From assembly GCF_020539485.1 (NCBI RefSeq), contig NZ_JACDXU010000001.1, positions 992,001-1,056,000 of the forward strand: a stretch of DNA of 64,000 nucleotides, in the 5' to 3' direction. Below the pieces are notes generated by a model. It saw only the letters and a program-made list of their open reading frames with translations, ran no database searches and had not been told where the DNA came from. How positions within the stretch are numbered: position 1 is the first letter of the stretch; each line of letters starts with the position of its first letter. Of the stretch, positions 47,311-56,830 are shown one piece after another. Made by a program: the position numbers and the translations under genes. This DNA is from Fulverythrobacter ferritrahens. GTDB lineage: Bacteria; Pseudomonadota; Alphaproteobacteria; Sphingomonadales; Sphingomonadaceae.

Positions 47311-49209
47311 TCAGCCGGAAATGCCCAGCTGGCGCAGCGATCTGTCGAGCATCAGCAATTGCCACAAAAGCCGCGAACGATCCGCCCGGCCCGAGATATG
47401 TTCTTCCGCCAGGCGCGCGATCCGGCCCGCGCTGAACCAGCCTGTCCGGGCGATTCCAGCGGAAGAGGCAATCGCCCGCGCCTCGCCCGCAAGCGGCCCG
47501 CGCAGCCATTGCGCGATAGGGGTAACGAAGCCCTGCTTGGGGCGAAACAGGATCGTGTCAGGCAAATATCGACGCATGGTCTGCTTCATCAGCCATTTGC
47601 CCTGCTTGCCGCGCACCCGCATTCTGTCAGGTAGCGAGGCGGCAAATTCCACCAGGCGGTGATCGAGGAGAGGTTCCCGCGCTTCCAGGCTGACAGCCAT
47701 GCTCGTGCGGTCCACCTTGGTGAGAATGTCCCCCGGCAGCCAGAACTTGAGATCGACATATTGCGCGCGGTCCAGCCCGGAGCGAGCGGGCGCGGCCCGC
47801 ATCATCTCGATGAAGGGAAGCTCGGCACTGTACCCCGCCAGTTCCCGGCGCATGGCGTCGCTATATAGCCCGGCGCGCAGATCAGGGCGATTGATTGCCA
47901 GAGCGGCGGCATAGGCTTCCTCGCCATTGGCAGCCAGAGCTTCCAGCGTCGATTTCGCCCGCATGGGCCGCGGGGCCCAATCCGCCTTGGGATAGAGCGC
48001 GCCCAGCGCCCCGAACACCGGCGCGCGCAAGGCCGACGGCAGGAAGGATCGCACCCGATCCTCATGCGCCTGGAACACCTGCCGTCGATAGCCGGCAAAG
48101 GCCTCGTCCGCTCCGTCGCCCGAAAGGGCCACCGTCACATGCTGCCGCGCCAGTTGGCATACCCGCCAGGTCGGCAATGCGGAGGCATCTGCGAAAGGCT
48201 CGTCAAACATGGCGGCGAGCCGATCAATCTCCGCGAAATCGTCGGCCGCCACCACTTTGCTGTGATGATCGGTGGCAAACAACCGGGCCACTTCGCTGGC
48301 ATAGCCCGTCTCGTCCTCAGCCTCGACATCGAACCCGATGGAGCAGGTCCGCACCGGCTCGCGACTGGCCTCGGCCATCAGCGCCACCACGCTGGAACTG
48401 TCCACCCCGCCGGAAAGGAACGCGCCGAGAGGCACATCGGCCACCATGCGCGATGTCACTGCCTCGCGCAGGTGATGCAGCAGTTCAGCGCCCAGATCGG
48501 CTTCCGATCCACGGCGGCGGGAGGCGAAGCTCACATCCCACCATTTGATCGGCGCGGATGGCGCGGTATTGTGGCGCAGCAGGCGATAATGGCCTGCGGG
48601 CAGCTTCTCCACACCCTTCAGGATGGAGCGATGATCGGGAACATAACCCCAGGTGAGGTAATCCTCTATCGCCAGCGGATCGACTTCCCGCCGCAACAAC
48701 GGATGAGCCAGCAGGCCTTTTAGCTCCGAAGCGAAGGCGACGCTGCCGTCGCTAAGCTGCGCAAGGAACAGGGGTTTCACGCCAAGGCGATCCCGCGCCA
48801 GAAACAAGGTGCGATCCGCCATGTCATACAGGGCGAAGGCGAACATGCCCTGCAACCGGTCGAGACAGGCAACGCCCCATTTGCGCCAGGCAGCCAGGAT
48901 CACTTCGGTATCGCCATGCGTGCGGAATTCCGCGCCGCCTGCCTCAAGTTCCCGGCGCAACTCTCGGAAATTGTAGATTTCTCCGTTGAACACGATCACC
49001 GCGCGTCCATCTGCCGACTGCATCGGCTGGGGCGATCCGGCCAGATCGATGATGGAGAGACGCCGATGGCCCAGCCCCACGCCGGGTGCGGTCCACACGC
49101 CGCCGCCATCGGGCCCGCGATGGACGAGCGCATCGCACATACGCTCGACCCGCGCGGGATCGACCGGCTTGGGCGTCTGGCAATGGAAGATCCCGGCAAT
49201 TCCGCACAT
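47311..49209 (-). CDS. XrtA/PEP-CTERM system amidotransferase (asparagine synthase-like)
   Basis: A 632-residue glutamine-dependent amidotransferase. The mature N-terminus MCGIAGIF places the catalytic Cys at residue 2, which fixes the start at 49209. The glutaminase domain includes HRGPDGGG and FNGEIYNF. The synthase domain has the ATP loop FLSGGVDSSSV and SGDGADEAF. In exosortase A loci such enzymes are thought to amidate a sugar or uronic acid of the exopolysaccharide. Last gene of the EPS operon, 11 nt after the exosortase stop. Confidence 0.93.
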   Translation of the reverse strand: MCGIAGIFHCQTPKPVDPARVERMCDALVHRGPDGGGVWTAPGVGLGHRRLSIIDLAGSPQPMQSADGRAVIVFNGEIYNFRELRRELEAGGAEFRTHGDTEVILAAWRKWGVACLDRLQGMFAFALYDMADRTLFLARDRLGVKPLFLAQLSDGSVAFASELKGLLAHPLLRREVDPLAIEDYLTWGYVPDHRSILKGVEKLPAGHYRLLRHNTAPSAPIKWWDVSFASRRRGSEADLGAELLHHLREAVTSRMVADVPLGAFLSGGVDSSSVVALMAEASREPVRTCSIGFDVEAEDETGYASEVARLFATDHHSKVVAADDFAEIDRLAAMFDEPFADASALPTWRVCQLARQHVTVALSGDGADEAFAGYRRQVFQAHEDRVRSFLPSALRAPVFGALGALYPKADWAPRPMRAKSTLEALAANGEEAYAAALAINRPDLRAGLYSDAMRRELAGYSAELPFIEMMRAAPARSGLDRAQYVDLKFWLPGDILTKVDRTSMAVSLEAREPLLDHRLVEFAASLPDRMRVRGKQGKWLMKQTMRRYLPDTILFRPKQGFVTPIAQWLRGPLAGEARAIASSAGIARTGWFSAGRIARLAEEHISGRADRSRLLWQLLMLDRSLRQLGISG

Positions 49210-49220
49210 AATTCGGCCAG

Positions 49221-50783
49221 TTAGGGAAGTTGAGCGATGCCGTCCATCCATTCACCCACTGGGCCAGTGGCACGACGGAAGGCAGCGATGCTCTGGGCGG
49301 CGGGGTGACCGGGCCGCTCCTCCGCGGAGAGGACAAGCGTCATGGTCGGTTCGGCGCGAACAAGCAGCCGATCGCGCATATTGGCCAGTTTCAGGCGCGA
49401 ATTGCTGCCGGTCAGCAAATCGCCGGTGCGATAGAAGGTCGCCGCGAGACGGGATACGCGGCCCTGCGCCAGCAGCAGATCGGCCTGGGCATCGGGAATG
49501 GCAGGGCCAGGCTTGAGCCAGCGCCAGTCGCTGTCAGGCACCAGAGCGCCCTGCCCGAACGCCCCGGCCTCGCGCCCTTCGTCCTGCGCTGAATAGAATG
49601 CGTAGAACACATCAACCTCATGCCCATGGCCGTCCACATAACGGCCAAGCAGGCGATGATCGGCCCCGCTTGCGCGCGGCTCCCACCAGACCTGCGGGCG
49701 GTAGTCCACCATCTTCCAGCCCGGCACCACGGGCAATGCGATCTGCGGAGGAACAGGCGCGGCGAGCCGCTCTGCCCGAGCCGCCCAGGCGCCGGTCAGC
49801 AGCACAAGCGCAACAATTGCCAGCAGGGCGCCCCATCCATTGATGCTGAACCGTGCAAGCCGCGCGAGAAATGGAGCAGCCGAAATGGCACCGGCGTCAA
49901 TCAGCGGATCGTCAGCCGCACGGTCGAAAAAGCGCCATCCCAGCGCGAGCAAAACCCCCATCACGATGGCGAAGAACACCCAGCCATAGAAAATATGGTC
50001 AAACCCCTGGGCGAATTCCACGCCCTGAAACTGGGCGATATAGATCGTGCCCCAAGCCCTGACACCATTGGCCAGGACCGGCAGGATCACCGCCACCGCG
50101 ACAAAGGCGATCCGTCGCCCCCATCGCTCGAAACAGACATGCGCGACCAATGTGCCAAGGGCGATCATCGCGATCAGGAATTTCACGCCCGAACAGGCTT
50201 CCGCCACTTCGAAAAGCCCCGCGGGCGTGTCGATAAACACCCCCTCGATCCGGGCTGGAATGCCGCTCAGATGCGTAAGGCCGATAGTCAGTTCGGCCGT
50301 GATCATCTGCAGGGTCGGCACCAGTTCGTCTCCAAAGGGGACGAGGAACAGCAGATAGGCCAGCGGAAAGAGCAACCCTGCCGCCACGCGCGGCCCCAGC
50401 AAGGTGAGCGCGGCGCCCTGCAAGGCCGCCACCGCACCCAGCTGCCGCGCCAGATTGAGGCCGGAAATCGCGCCAAGCAGCCATAGGATTGCGGCACCCG
50501 CCACCACGATCAGCCCCGGCCACCAGGAGGAAGGAACGAGCCGCGCCAGTTCGCGCGCCCGCAGCCAGACAAGCCAGCCCACAATCGCAGGCACCAGCAA
50601 TATGTGATTATAGGTGGAACTGTTCCACCACTGATCGGCCATCTCGGCCCAGTCGTGCCAGAACCATGCGATCAGCCCGATCCATGCCAGTGCGAGGCGG
50701 ACAAGCGGAAGCTGCCATTGCCTCGGGAACCGGGCGATCAGGCCACCGAACCCGCCGCGAAGCGTCGCGGCATCATGCGGCAT
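49221..50783 (-). CDS. xrtA: exosortase A with fused EpsI domain
   Basis: A 520-residue protein. Residues 1-290 are a polytopic exosortase, which cleaves PEP-CTERM sorting signals at the membrane: catalytic Cys197 in EACSGVKF, Arg242 in NGVRAWG and His263 in GFDHIFYGW. Residues about 310-520 match the EpsI-type (DUF3485) soluble domain, which is a separate gene in many other organisms. Its ATG lies 11 nt inside the glycosyltransferase 3' end. No PEP-CTERM substrate is encoded in the window. Confidence 0.95.
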   Translation of the reverse strand: MPHDAATLRGGFGGLIARFPRQWQLPLVRLALAWIGLIAWFWHDWAEMADQWWNSSTYNHILLVPAIVGWLVWLRARELARLVPSSWWPGLIVVAGAAILWLLGAISGLNLARQLGAVAALQGAALTLLGPRVAAGLLFPLAYLLFLVPFGDELVPTLQMITAELTIGLTHLSGIPARIEGVFIDTPAGLFEVAEACSGVKFLIAMIALGTLVAHVCFERWGRRIAFVAVAVILPVLANGVRAWGTIYIAQFQGVEFAQGFDHIFYGWVFFAIVMGVLLALGWRFFDRAADDPLIDAGAISAAPFLARLARFSINGWGALLAIVALVLLTGAWAARAERLAAPVPPQIALPVVPGWKMVDYRPQVWWEPRASGADHRLLGRYVDGHGHEVDVFYAFYSAQDEGREAGAFGQGALVPDSDWRWLKPGPAIPDAQADLLLAQGRVSRLAATFYRTGDLLTGSNSRLKLANMRDRLLVRAEPTMTLVLSAEERPGHPAAQSIAAFRRATGPVGEWMDGIAQLP

Positions 50784-52011
50784 TTCGGCTCGCCTTTTCC
50801 GGGCGAGGCAAACCCATGATATCCGGAAGATCGGCCAACATTGCCGCCCAGCCCCGCTGCTCCACCACGAATTGCCGGGCCGCCGTTCCCATGGCCCTCG
50901 CCCGCGCCGGATCCTCCAGCATTGCCCGGACGCACTGCGTCAGCTCTGCATCGCTATCGCCCACGCGGAAATGGACACCATCCTGTGCGCCAATTCCCGT
51001 CGCCGCGCCGGGTGTGAGCACCACCGGGCAGGCCATGGCCATAGCTTCCAGCACCTTGTTCTGGACACCGCGCGCCAGGACCAGCGGTGCGATCGCGATG
51101 TCCGCCCCGGCAAGAAACGGCCGGACATCGGGAACTTCTCCCCAGATGCGCACTCCGCCCTGCCCGTCATGCGCAAGCAGTTCCTTCGAGGGGGCCCGTC
51201 CGACGACATGGAACCGGGCGCCAGGCCATTCGCGGCGCGATTCGGGCAGGATGTGCCGGATGACGCGCATCGCGGCTTCTACATTGGGCGCGTAATCCAT
51301 CTGGCCGGTGAAGACGAGATGCGGCCCCGGATTCTCGTCCAGCGGATGCTCCGCCATAGGGGCGGCAGGGTTAAAACTGGCGGTGTCGATGCCATTGCCC
51401 AGTGCCCGCACCTTTTCTCTGGCGGGTCCTCGCAGGCGGGAACGCAGCAGCTCGGCTTCGGCTTCGCTGACAAGCAGAGTCACAGCGGAAGCATTGGCAA
51501 GGCGCTGCTCCTCGGCCTGCAACAGCCGCCCCTCGCGCGCATCGATCCACGCGCGAAGGCCGCTTCCGCCAGCGGCGTAACTCTCGAACTTGGCGGAATC
51601 GACATCTACGAGATCGACCACCAGGCGGCCGGAAAACCCCGCCGGCACATATTGGCCCATCTGGCCGGAGAAGACGTAGATTGCCGAGATCGGCCGGGTG
51701 CGGAGGATGTCCTCGACATAATTGGCCAGTGCCGCGCTGCCAAAGGCTGCAATGCTGACCGCCTCCCCCCGCAGCAACGCCTCGCATCCGGCGACGATCA
51801 GCGGGCGGGAACGCGAAACGAGACGGTATGAGGCAGCAATCGCGGCAAGATCACCTTCATGCGCCCAATCGTCCGGATTATCGACGAAACTCGCGACATG
51901 AACGGGGGCAAGCGCCGCCAGCGCCGTGAGTATGTGGTGGGACCGGATCTTATCCCCCCGATTGGGCGGAAATGGCAGGCGGTGGGCAAGAAAGAGGATT
52001 TCCCCGCTCAT
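50773..52011 (-). CDS. XrtA-associated glycosyltransferase (TIGR03087-like)
   Basis: A 412-residue GT-B-fold glycosyltransferase of the PEP-CTERM/exosortase A systems. The N-terminus MSGEILFLAHRLPFPPNRGDKIRSHH is diagnostic and places the start at ATG 52011, which overlaps the FemAB-like stop (ATGA). The donor-binding half includes PNVEAAMRVI and EAMAMACPVVLT near the C-terminus. Expected to add a sugar to the repeat unit on the cytoplasmic side. Confidence 0.93.
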   Translation of the reverse strand: MSGEILFLAHRLPFPPNRGDKIRSHHILTALAALAPVHVASFVDNPDDWAHEGDLAAIAASYRLVSRSRPLIVAGCEALLRGEAVSIAAFGSAALANYVEDILRTRPISAIYVFSGQMGQYVPAGFSGRLVVDLVDVDSAKFESYAAGGSGLRAWIDAREGRLLQAEEQRLANASAVTLLVSEAEAELLRSRLRGPAREKVRALGNGIDTASFNPAAPMAEHPLDENPGPHLVFTGQMDYAPNVEAAMRVIRHILPESRREWPGARFHVVGRAPSKELLAHDGQGGVRIWGEVPDVRPFLAGADIAIAPLVLARGVQNKVLEAMAMACPVVLTPGAATGIGAQDGVHFRVGDSDAELTQCVRAMLEDPARARAMGTAARQFVVEQRGWAAMLADLPDIMGLPRPEKASRNAA

Positions 52012-53066
52012 CCCAGACCCCGGGCAATGATCGGGCCGAGCCGGTTGGCTACCGCCAGCGGCAATCTCCGCCACAGCGCGATCCGGGCCGCATGGCGCGC
52101 GCTGGTGGGGTCCGCATCGCGCTTGGCCGTGCCCGGTGCCGTCCAGCTGGCATAGGCCAGCGGCGTAGGCTCGAAGCCCCAGTTCTTCTTGAAATGCCAG
52201 GCGCCGCTATTGGTCTTCGAACGGCCGAAATCGAACCGTGTGCAGCCCCGCGCGCGGGCATGACGCATCAGTTCGAAATACATCCGGTCATTCGCGCGCA
52301 ATGTCCGGGCAGCCGCCACACCGCCACCCCAATAGGGCAGCACCGCACCCTGATGATAGAAGGACAGGACGCTCGCCACTGGGTTACCACCATGGCGGAT
52401 GGTCAATATGTCCGCATCGAGAGCGTCGAGCATTGCTTCAAACAGGGAGCGCGGGAAAACGGGTGTGCCGAGATTGCGCACGCTTTCGGCATAGACGGCA
52501 TAATGTGCCGCGCGGTCTTCCGCCCCCGTGCCGACGTGGACGGTCAGATCCTGCTCCAATCCCTTGCGAACCTCGGCCCTCTGCTTGCGCGGAATGGCCA
52601 GAAGTTGTGCTTCATCATCGGGCGCCAGTTCCCACTCAAAGCCGCAATGGCTGTCCGTCCGGATGTCCCAGGCATGGGGCAAGGCCCCGCCGCGCAGTTC
52701 CACCGTGGTGCAACTGTGGCGCAGGGCCAGTTCCTCTGCTGCGCGTGCCAGCGCCTCCGCGCTTTCGCTCCGCTGGGCCAGGATTCCCCCCCCCACCGCG
52801 AAGCCGCTGGAAACCATCGCGCTGCCGAAAATGGGAGAATGGATGCGGCTGAGCGGTAGCCAACCGGTGATTGCGCCCGCCTTTTCCGCCACCAGCCCCA
52901 ACGCCTTCTGGCCCGTGCCTTGTTCCACTGCTGCGAGCCATGCCGGACGATGGAAGATCGTGCCTTTCATCGCCGCTACGAAACCTTCGATCCGCGCGGT
53001 CTCGCCCCGCTCGCGCAGATCGACCGTGCGGACCGTCTCACCGGCAAGGGAAAAAGGCGCGTTCAC
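52008..53066 (-). CDS. FemAB family XrtA/PEP-CTERM system-associated protein
   Basis: A 352-residue protein with two GNAT-like halves, as in FemAB peptidyltransferases that add amino acids to peptidoglycan precursors. The segments FHRPAWLAAVEQGTG and FDFGRSKTNSGAWHFKKNWG (start and end of the fold) are characteristic of the exosortase-linked branch. GTG 53066 overlaps the deacetylase stop (GTGA). It probably acylates an EPS sugar, but no activity has been shown. Confidence 0.92.
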   Translation of the reverse strand: MNAPFSLAGETVRTVDLRERGETARIEGFVAAMKGTIFHRPAWLAAVEQGTGQKALGLVAEKAGAITGWLPLSRIHSPIFGSAMVSSGFAVGGGILAQRSESAEALARAAEELALRHSCTTVELRGGALPHAWDIRTDSHCGFEWELAPDDEAQLLAIPRKQRAEVRKGLEQDLTVHVGTGAEDRAAHYAVYAESVRNLGTPVFPRSLFEAMLDALDADILTIRHGGNPVASVLSFYHQGAVLPYWGGGVAAARTLRANDRMYFELMRHARARGCTRFDFGRSKTNSGAWHFKKNWGFEPTPLAYASWTAPGTAKRDADPTSARHAARIALWRRLPLAVANRLGPIIARGLG

Positions 53067-53962
53067 GCCGCCAGATCCAGCGCGCGCGGGGCCTCCTGCC
53101 GGGCAAGCTCATCCATCCGGCCCCAACGAAAATCTCTCAGCAATTGCTCCAGCTTTCCGGCCATGCCACCCAGATTGGTATAATGGCGCAGGCGCGATTT
53201 GAGCGGAGCATTGGCGACGCGCGGCTGGCCGGGATCGATTTCCCACGGGTGGAAATAGAAGATGGCGGGCCGGCCGTCGCGCCCGTTTACCTGGCGGATT
53301 GCCCAACGCGAAAAACCATAGGGCAACACACGAAAGAACCCGCCGCCGCCCGCTGCAAGCCGCCTGCCTGCGAATTCCGCCGTGGTGACAGGAATTTCCA
53401 CCAGATCGCTGTCCGCCAGCGGCCTGAAAGCGAAACGCGGCGCGTCCCGCCAGCCATAGTGATCGTGGGTGATCGGCGCCACGCTGGAGGAATAGGCATA
53501 GCCCTGCTTCGCCAGTTCCTCGTGTGCCCAGGGCGTGCGGGCATCGATGGAGAAGCTGGGCGCACGATAGCCGGTAACGGCCATTCCGCTCGAATCCTCG
53601 ATTTCCTGCTGCGCGCGGCGTATATCCTCGGCAAAGCTGGCGCGATCAAGCGTATGGACGCGGGCGTGATCCCAGCCATGGCTGGCCAGTTCATGCCCCC
53701 GCTCCGCGATCCGGCGCATCAATGCCCGGTTGCGCTGTGCGACCCAGCCCAGGGTAAAGAATGTGGCCTTCACGTCAGCCTTGTCGAACAGGTCGAGGAT
53801 TTCTTCGACATTGCGTTCAACACGCGCGGCCAGACCATCCCATGCGCCACGCTCGATCACATGTTCGAACGCGCCGACCTGGAACCAGTCCTCCACATCA
53901 ACGGACAGGCCGTTGACCGGAGTGCCGCCTGCTGGAGGCAGAGAGAGCGCTTCCTCGCTCAC
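53063..53962 (-). CDS. XrtA-associated polysaccharide deacetylase
   Basis: A 299-residue NodB-fold deacetylase with the DUF3473 C-terminal extension seen in the PEP-CTERM branch (TIGR03006). LSVDVEDWFQV provides the catalytic Asp, HELASHGWDHARVH the metal-binding His residues, and GYRAPSFSI the next motif. There is no signal peptide, so it either acts on lipid-linked precursors in the cytoplasm or is exported another way. GTG 53962 is used, 10 nt after the ATPase stop. Confidence 0.93.
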   Translation of the reverse strand: MSEEALSLPPAGGTPVNGLSVDVEDWFQVGAFEHVIERGAWDGLAARVERNVEEILDLFDKADVKATFFTLGWVAQRNRALMRRIAERGHELASHGWDHARVHTLDRASFAEDIRRAQQEIEDSSGMAVTGYRAPSFSIDARTPWAHEELAKQGYAYSSSVAPITHDHYGWRDAPRFAFRPLADSDLVEIPVTTAEFAGRRLAAGGGGFFRVLPYGFSRWAIRQVNGRDGRPAIFYFHPWEIDPGQPRVANAPLKSRLRHYTNLGGMAGKLEQLLRDFRWGRMDELARQEAPRALDLAA

Positions 53963-53972
53963 GCCTTCATCC

Positions 53973-55154
53973 TCACGCCGCGATTTGCGAAGGGTCGTTT
54001 TCGATCCACTCGATCAACATGGTCAGCGTGTGACGCATCGTGCGCTCCTGCTCGATCAACCGGGCTTCAAGCTGAGCCACACGTTCCCGCAGCGCCTCGA
54101 TTTCGGGGCTGGCAGCCTCGGTCTGCGCATCGCCCCGGGAATAGGACAATTCAACGACCGCCTGCTGCAGTTCCGCGATCTGGTTGTCGCGTTCCGCCAG
54201 CGCGCGGCGCAGTTCCTCGGGCCTGATTCCGGCCACGGGAGCGGCAGGACGCGGGGCGGTCGCGGCTTCTGCCGCAGCGGCCTGTTCCACCTGTGCGGGC
54301 GTGCGCGCCTTCACTACCGGTGCGGCGGCGGGGAAGGCATTGTCGCCATCCATTTCCGCCAGCACCGCATGGAGCATGGCCGCATCGATGCGAGAGCGCT
54401 GCTCCACCGCGCCCAGCAGCATAAGGCGATTGGCAATCTGGTTGATCCGGCGCGGAATGCCGCCCGATGCTTCGTAAAGTTCCGCAAAAACGCGCTGGTC
54501 GAAAGAGGGACTGGAGCCATCCCACCCGACATGCTTCAGGCGATGGACCACATAGGGCTCGATCTCCGCCGCATCCATCGGTTCCAGATGGTGGGCCGCG
54601 ATCACGCGCTGGCGCAATTGCTCCAGCCCGCCTTCGGACTGCAGCATGGCGCGGAATTCCGGCTGGCCAAGCAGCAGGGTCTGCAACAGCGGATGCGAAC
54701 CGAGCTGGAAGTTGGAGAGCATGCGCAGTTCTTCCAGCGCGGCGACCGAAAGATTCTGCGATTCATCGACGATCAGCAGACAGCGACGGCCCGCGCGCGC
54801 TTCCTCATGCAGGAAGCCCTCGATCGAGCCGAGCGCGCTGGCCTTGTCATGCCCGGTAATGTCCAGGCCGAAGCTCTGCGCCACCACATGGACGATTTCC
54901 TCATCGTCCAGCTTGCTGGTCACCACCTGGCCGACGGTGAGCTGGGCCGGATCGATCGAGGCCACGAGATGCGCCACCAGAGTGGACTTGCCCGCCCCGA
55001 CCTCGCCGGTGATGACGATGAAACCTTCCCCCTGCGCCAGGCCATAGCGCAGATAGGACAGCGCCTTGCGGTGCGTCCCGCTGGGGAAATAGAAGGCCGG
55101 ATCCGGCGTCAGCTGGAACGGCTTTCCCGTGAGCCCGTAAAAATCGTCGAACAT
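53973..55154 (-). CDS. XrtA/PEP-CTERM system-associated ATPase
   Basis: A 393-residue ExeA/GspA-like AAA ATPase. MFDDFYGLTGKPFQLTPDP sets the start at 55154; Walker A is GEVGAGKSTL (about residues 50-59) and Walker B is CLLIVDESQNL. A Pro/Ala-rich linker and a C-terminal coiled coil (about 320-393) follow. Membrane partners would normally couple such ATPases to envelope assembly; here a role in EPS export or localisation is inferred from context. Confidence 0.93.
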   Translation of the reverse strand: MFDDFYGLTGKPFQLTPDPAFYFPSGTHRKALSYLRYGLAQGEGFIVITGEVGAGKSTLVAHLVASIDPAQLTVGQVVTSKLDDEEIVHVVAQSFGLDITGHDKASALGSIEGFLHEEARAGRRCLLIVDESQNLSVAALEELRMLSNFQLGSHPLLQTLLLGQPEFRAMLQSEGGLEQLRQRVIAAHHLEPMDAAEIEPYVVHRLKHVGWDGSSPSFDQRVFAELYEASGGIPRRINQIANRLMLLGAVEQRSRIDAAMLHAVLAEMDGDNAFPAAAPVVKARTPAQVEQAAAAEAATAPRPAAPVAGIRPEELRRALAERDNQIAELQQAVVELSYSRGDAQTEAASPEIEALRERVAQLEARLIEQERTMRHTLTMLIEWIENDPSQIAA

Positions 55155-55185
55155 TATCCCTACCTCCGGGCCCAGGCCGAATAGT

Positions 55186-56829
55186 TTAGAACGAATATCG
55201 CATACCAAGCAGCGCCGCGGCAGACAAAGTGTCATCCAGCGTGCTGTTGTCGCGATTCACGCCATCGATACTGACGGCAGCCGTTGCCGAAAGATGCTGC
55301 GTGATGGAACGATAATAAGCGGCCGAGGCGCCAAAGCCGGTCGAACCGCCCGCCAGTTCGAAATCACTGTCGAACCAGCTGGCATAGATATTGGTCGAAA
55401 CGCTGGAACTGTCACCCAGGCGGCCATTGAGATAGGCCGCAAGCCAGACGGTTTCGTCGGCCTTGCCGTTCACATCGGCCAGAACCGTGTTGTCGGCGGC
55501 GATGAACTTGCGGTTGTCATATCCCGCGCCGATGCCTGCCTGCCAGCGGCCGAACCGCTTGGCATAAGTGGCGGCCACGCCGCGCGAGCGGAAGGTGGAA
55601 GAGCGCACGGCGCTCAGCACGCTGCCAAGGCAGGCGCCCTTGTCGAGACTGTCGACGCAGCCGGTGATGTCGCCCGAGATCGGATTGCGAAGCGCCTGAA
55701 ACTCGGTCGGCAGATTGGCCAGCGCATTGTTCAACTGGCCGCCGAAGCCCGATACTGTGTCATAAACGCCCACATTGAAGCTGGAGCGCGAGCTGGGCTG
55801 GTAGGACAGCGAGCCGTAATAGCTCATCGAGCCATAGCGGCGGCCCACATGCGCTTCCAGCGACGTGCGCCGGCTCGGACGCCAGAGCACGCCTGCGTCC
55901 CAGATCAGCCCATCGGTCTGATAGGCGATCTGGCGGGGTGAGGATTTATCGGTGACATAGCGGCCATCGGCGCCCACCACCGGCTTGCCCTGCCCGTCCA
56001 GCACCGCGTCGCGCGAGGAAATCTTCACATCTTCATAGCCGACGCCGCCAACCAGCGCCAAGGAGGGGCTGACCGGCACGGTCACATCGGCGCGCACATG
56101 GCGATCATCCACGCGCTGATCGAGATTGTTGATGTCCTCGCGATACCATCCGGCACCCACACCGACACCCACCGGCAGCAGCGTATTCGGCCGCGCGCCG
56201 ACGCGAAGCTGGGCATTCTGCACCACGCTTTCGTCGAACACATCCACCGGTTCTGCCCCCGGAGCACTCACCAGCGCATCGGGTTCTTCAACCTTGGTGT
56301 AGCCGATGCGGTAATGCCCTTCGACTTCCAGATCGCCCATGCCCGTATGCAGCGAAGGACCGGCATAGACGCCGTAGATATTGGCCTTGCCCGCATTGTC
56401 CACGATCGGGCTGAGGATGGAGGCGCCATTGCCTTCCACCCGGGTGCGCGCCGCGATGCCGCCTGCTTCAAGCGTCAGCGTCTGCGGAATGAGGCCGACG
56501 CCCACGCGGGCAATGCCGCTGATGAGATCGCCATCGGGGGAATCCTTTTCCCACCCGATACGCCGTTCATAGCGCAGCGAGATGGCGCCTGCCGTATTGC
56601 GACCCGTCACCTGAGCATCCACGCCTGCGGCAATGCGCGAATAGGTCACCACATCATTGCCCGGCGAAAGCTCCGCCGTGAGAACCTGCGCTGCCTCGAT
56701 ATAGGGCGTGACCGAAACCTGGCGGGGTTTGCCCTCCGCCTCTTCCGCATGGGCGGCAAGAGGCAGCGCGGCGCAGCCAAGGACAATCGGGAGGGTATAA
56801 AGGCGGTGGGCCACAAACCGGCGGGCCAT
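55186..56829 (-). CDS. XrtA-associated outer-membrane beta-barrel protein
   Basis: A 547-residue protein with a signal peptide (to about residue 30, ending in LPLAAHAEE) and long runs of alternating hydrophobic/polar residues typical of beta-barrels, ending in LGMRYSF with a terminal Phe. It matches the PEP-CTERM outer-membrane family (TIGR03016). ATG 56829 with GGAG 7 nt upstream is chosen, just after the kinase stop; earlier in-frame starts lie inside the kinase gene. Probable exit or anchoring factor for the polysaccharide. Confidence 0.9.
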   Translation of the reverse strand: MARRFVAHRLYTLPIVLGCAALPLAAHAEEAEGKPRQVSVTPYIEAAQVLTAELSPGNDVVTYSRIAAGVDAQVTGRNTAGAISLRYERRIGWEKDSPDGDLISGIARVGVGLIPQTLTLEAGGIAARTRVEGNGASILSPIVDNAGKANIYGVYAGPSLHTGMGDLEVEGHYRIGYTKVEEPDALVSAPGAEPVDVFDESVVQNAQLRVGARPNTLLPVGVGVGAGWYREDINNLDQRVDDRHVRADVTVPVSPSLALVGGVGYEDVKISSRDAVLDGQGKPVVGADGRYVTDKSSPRQIAYQTDGLIWDAGVLWRPSRRTSLEAHVGRRYGSMSYYGSLSYQPSSRSSFNVGVYDTVSGFGGQLNNALANLPTEFQALRNPISGDITGCVDSLDKGACLGSVLSAVRSSTFRSRGVAATYAKRFGRWQAGIGAGYDNRKFIAADNTVLADVNGKADETVWLAAYLNGRLGDSSSVSTNIYASWFDSDFELAGGSTGFGASAAYYRSITQHLSATAAVSIDGVNRDNSTLDDTLSAAALLGMRYSF

Positions 56830-56830
56830 C

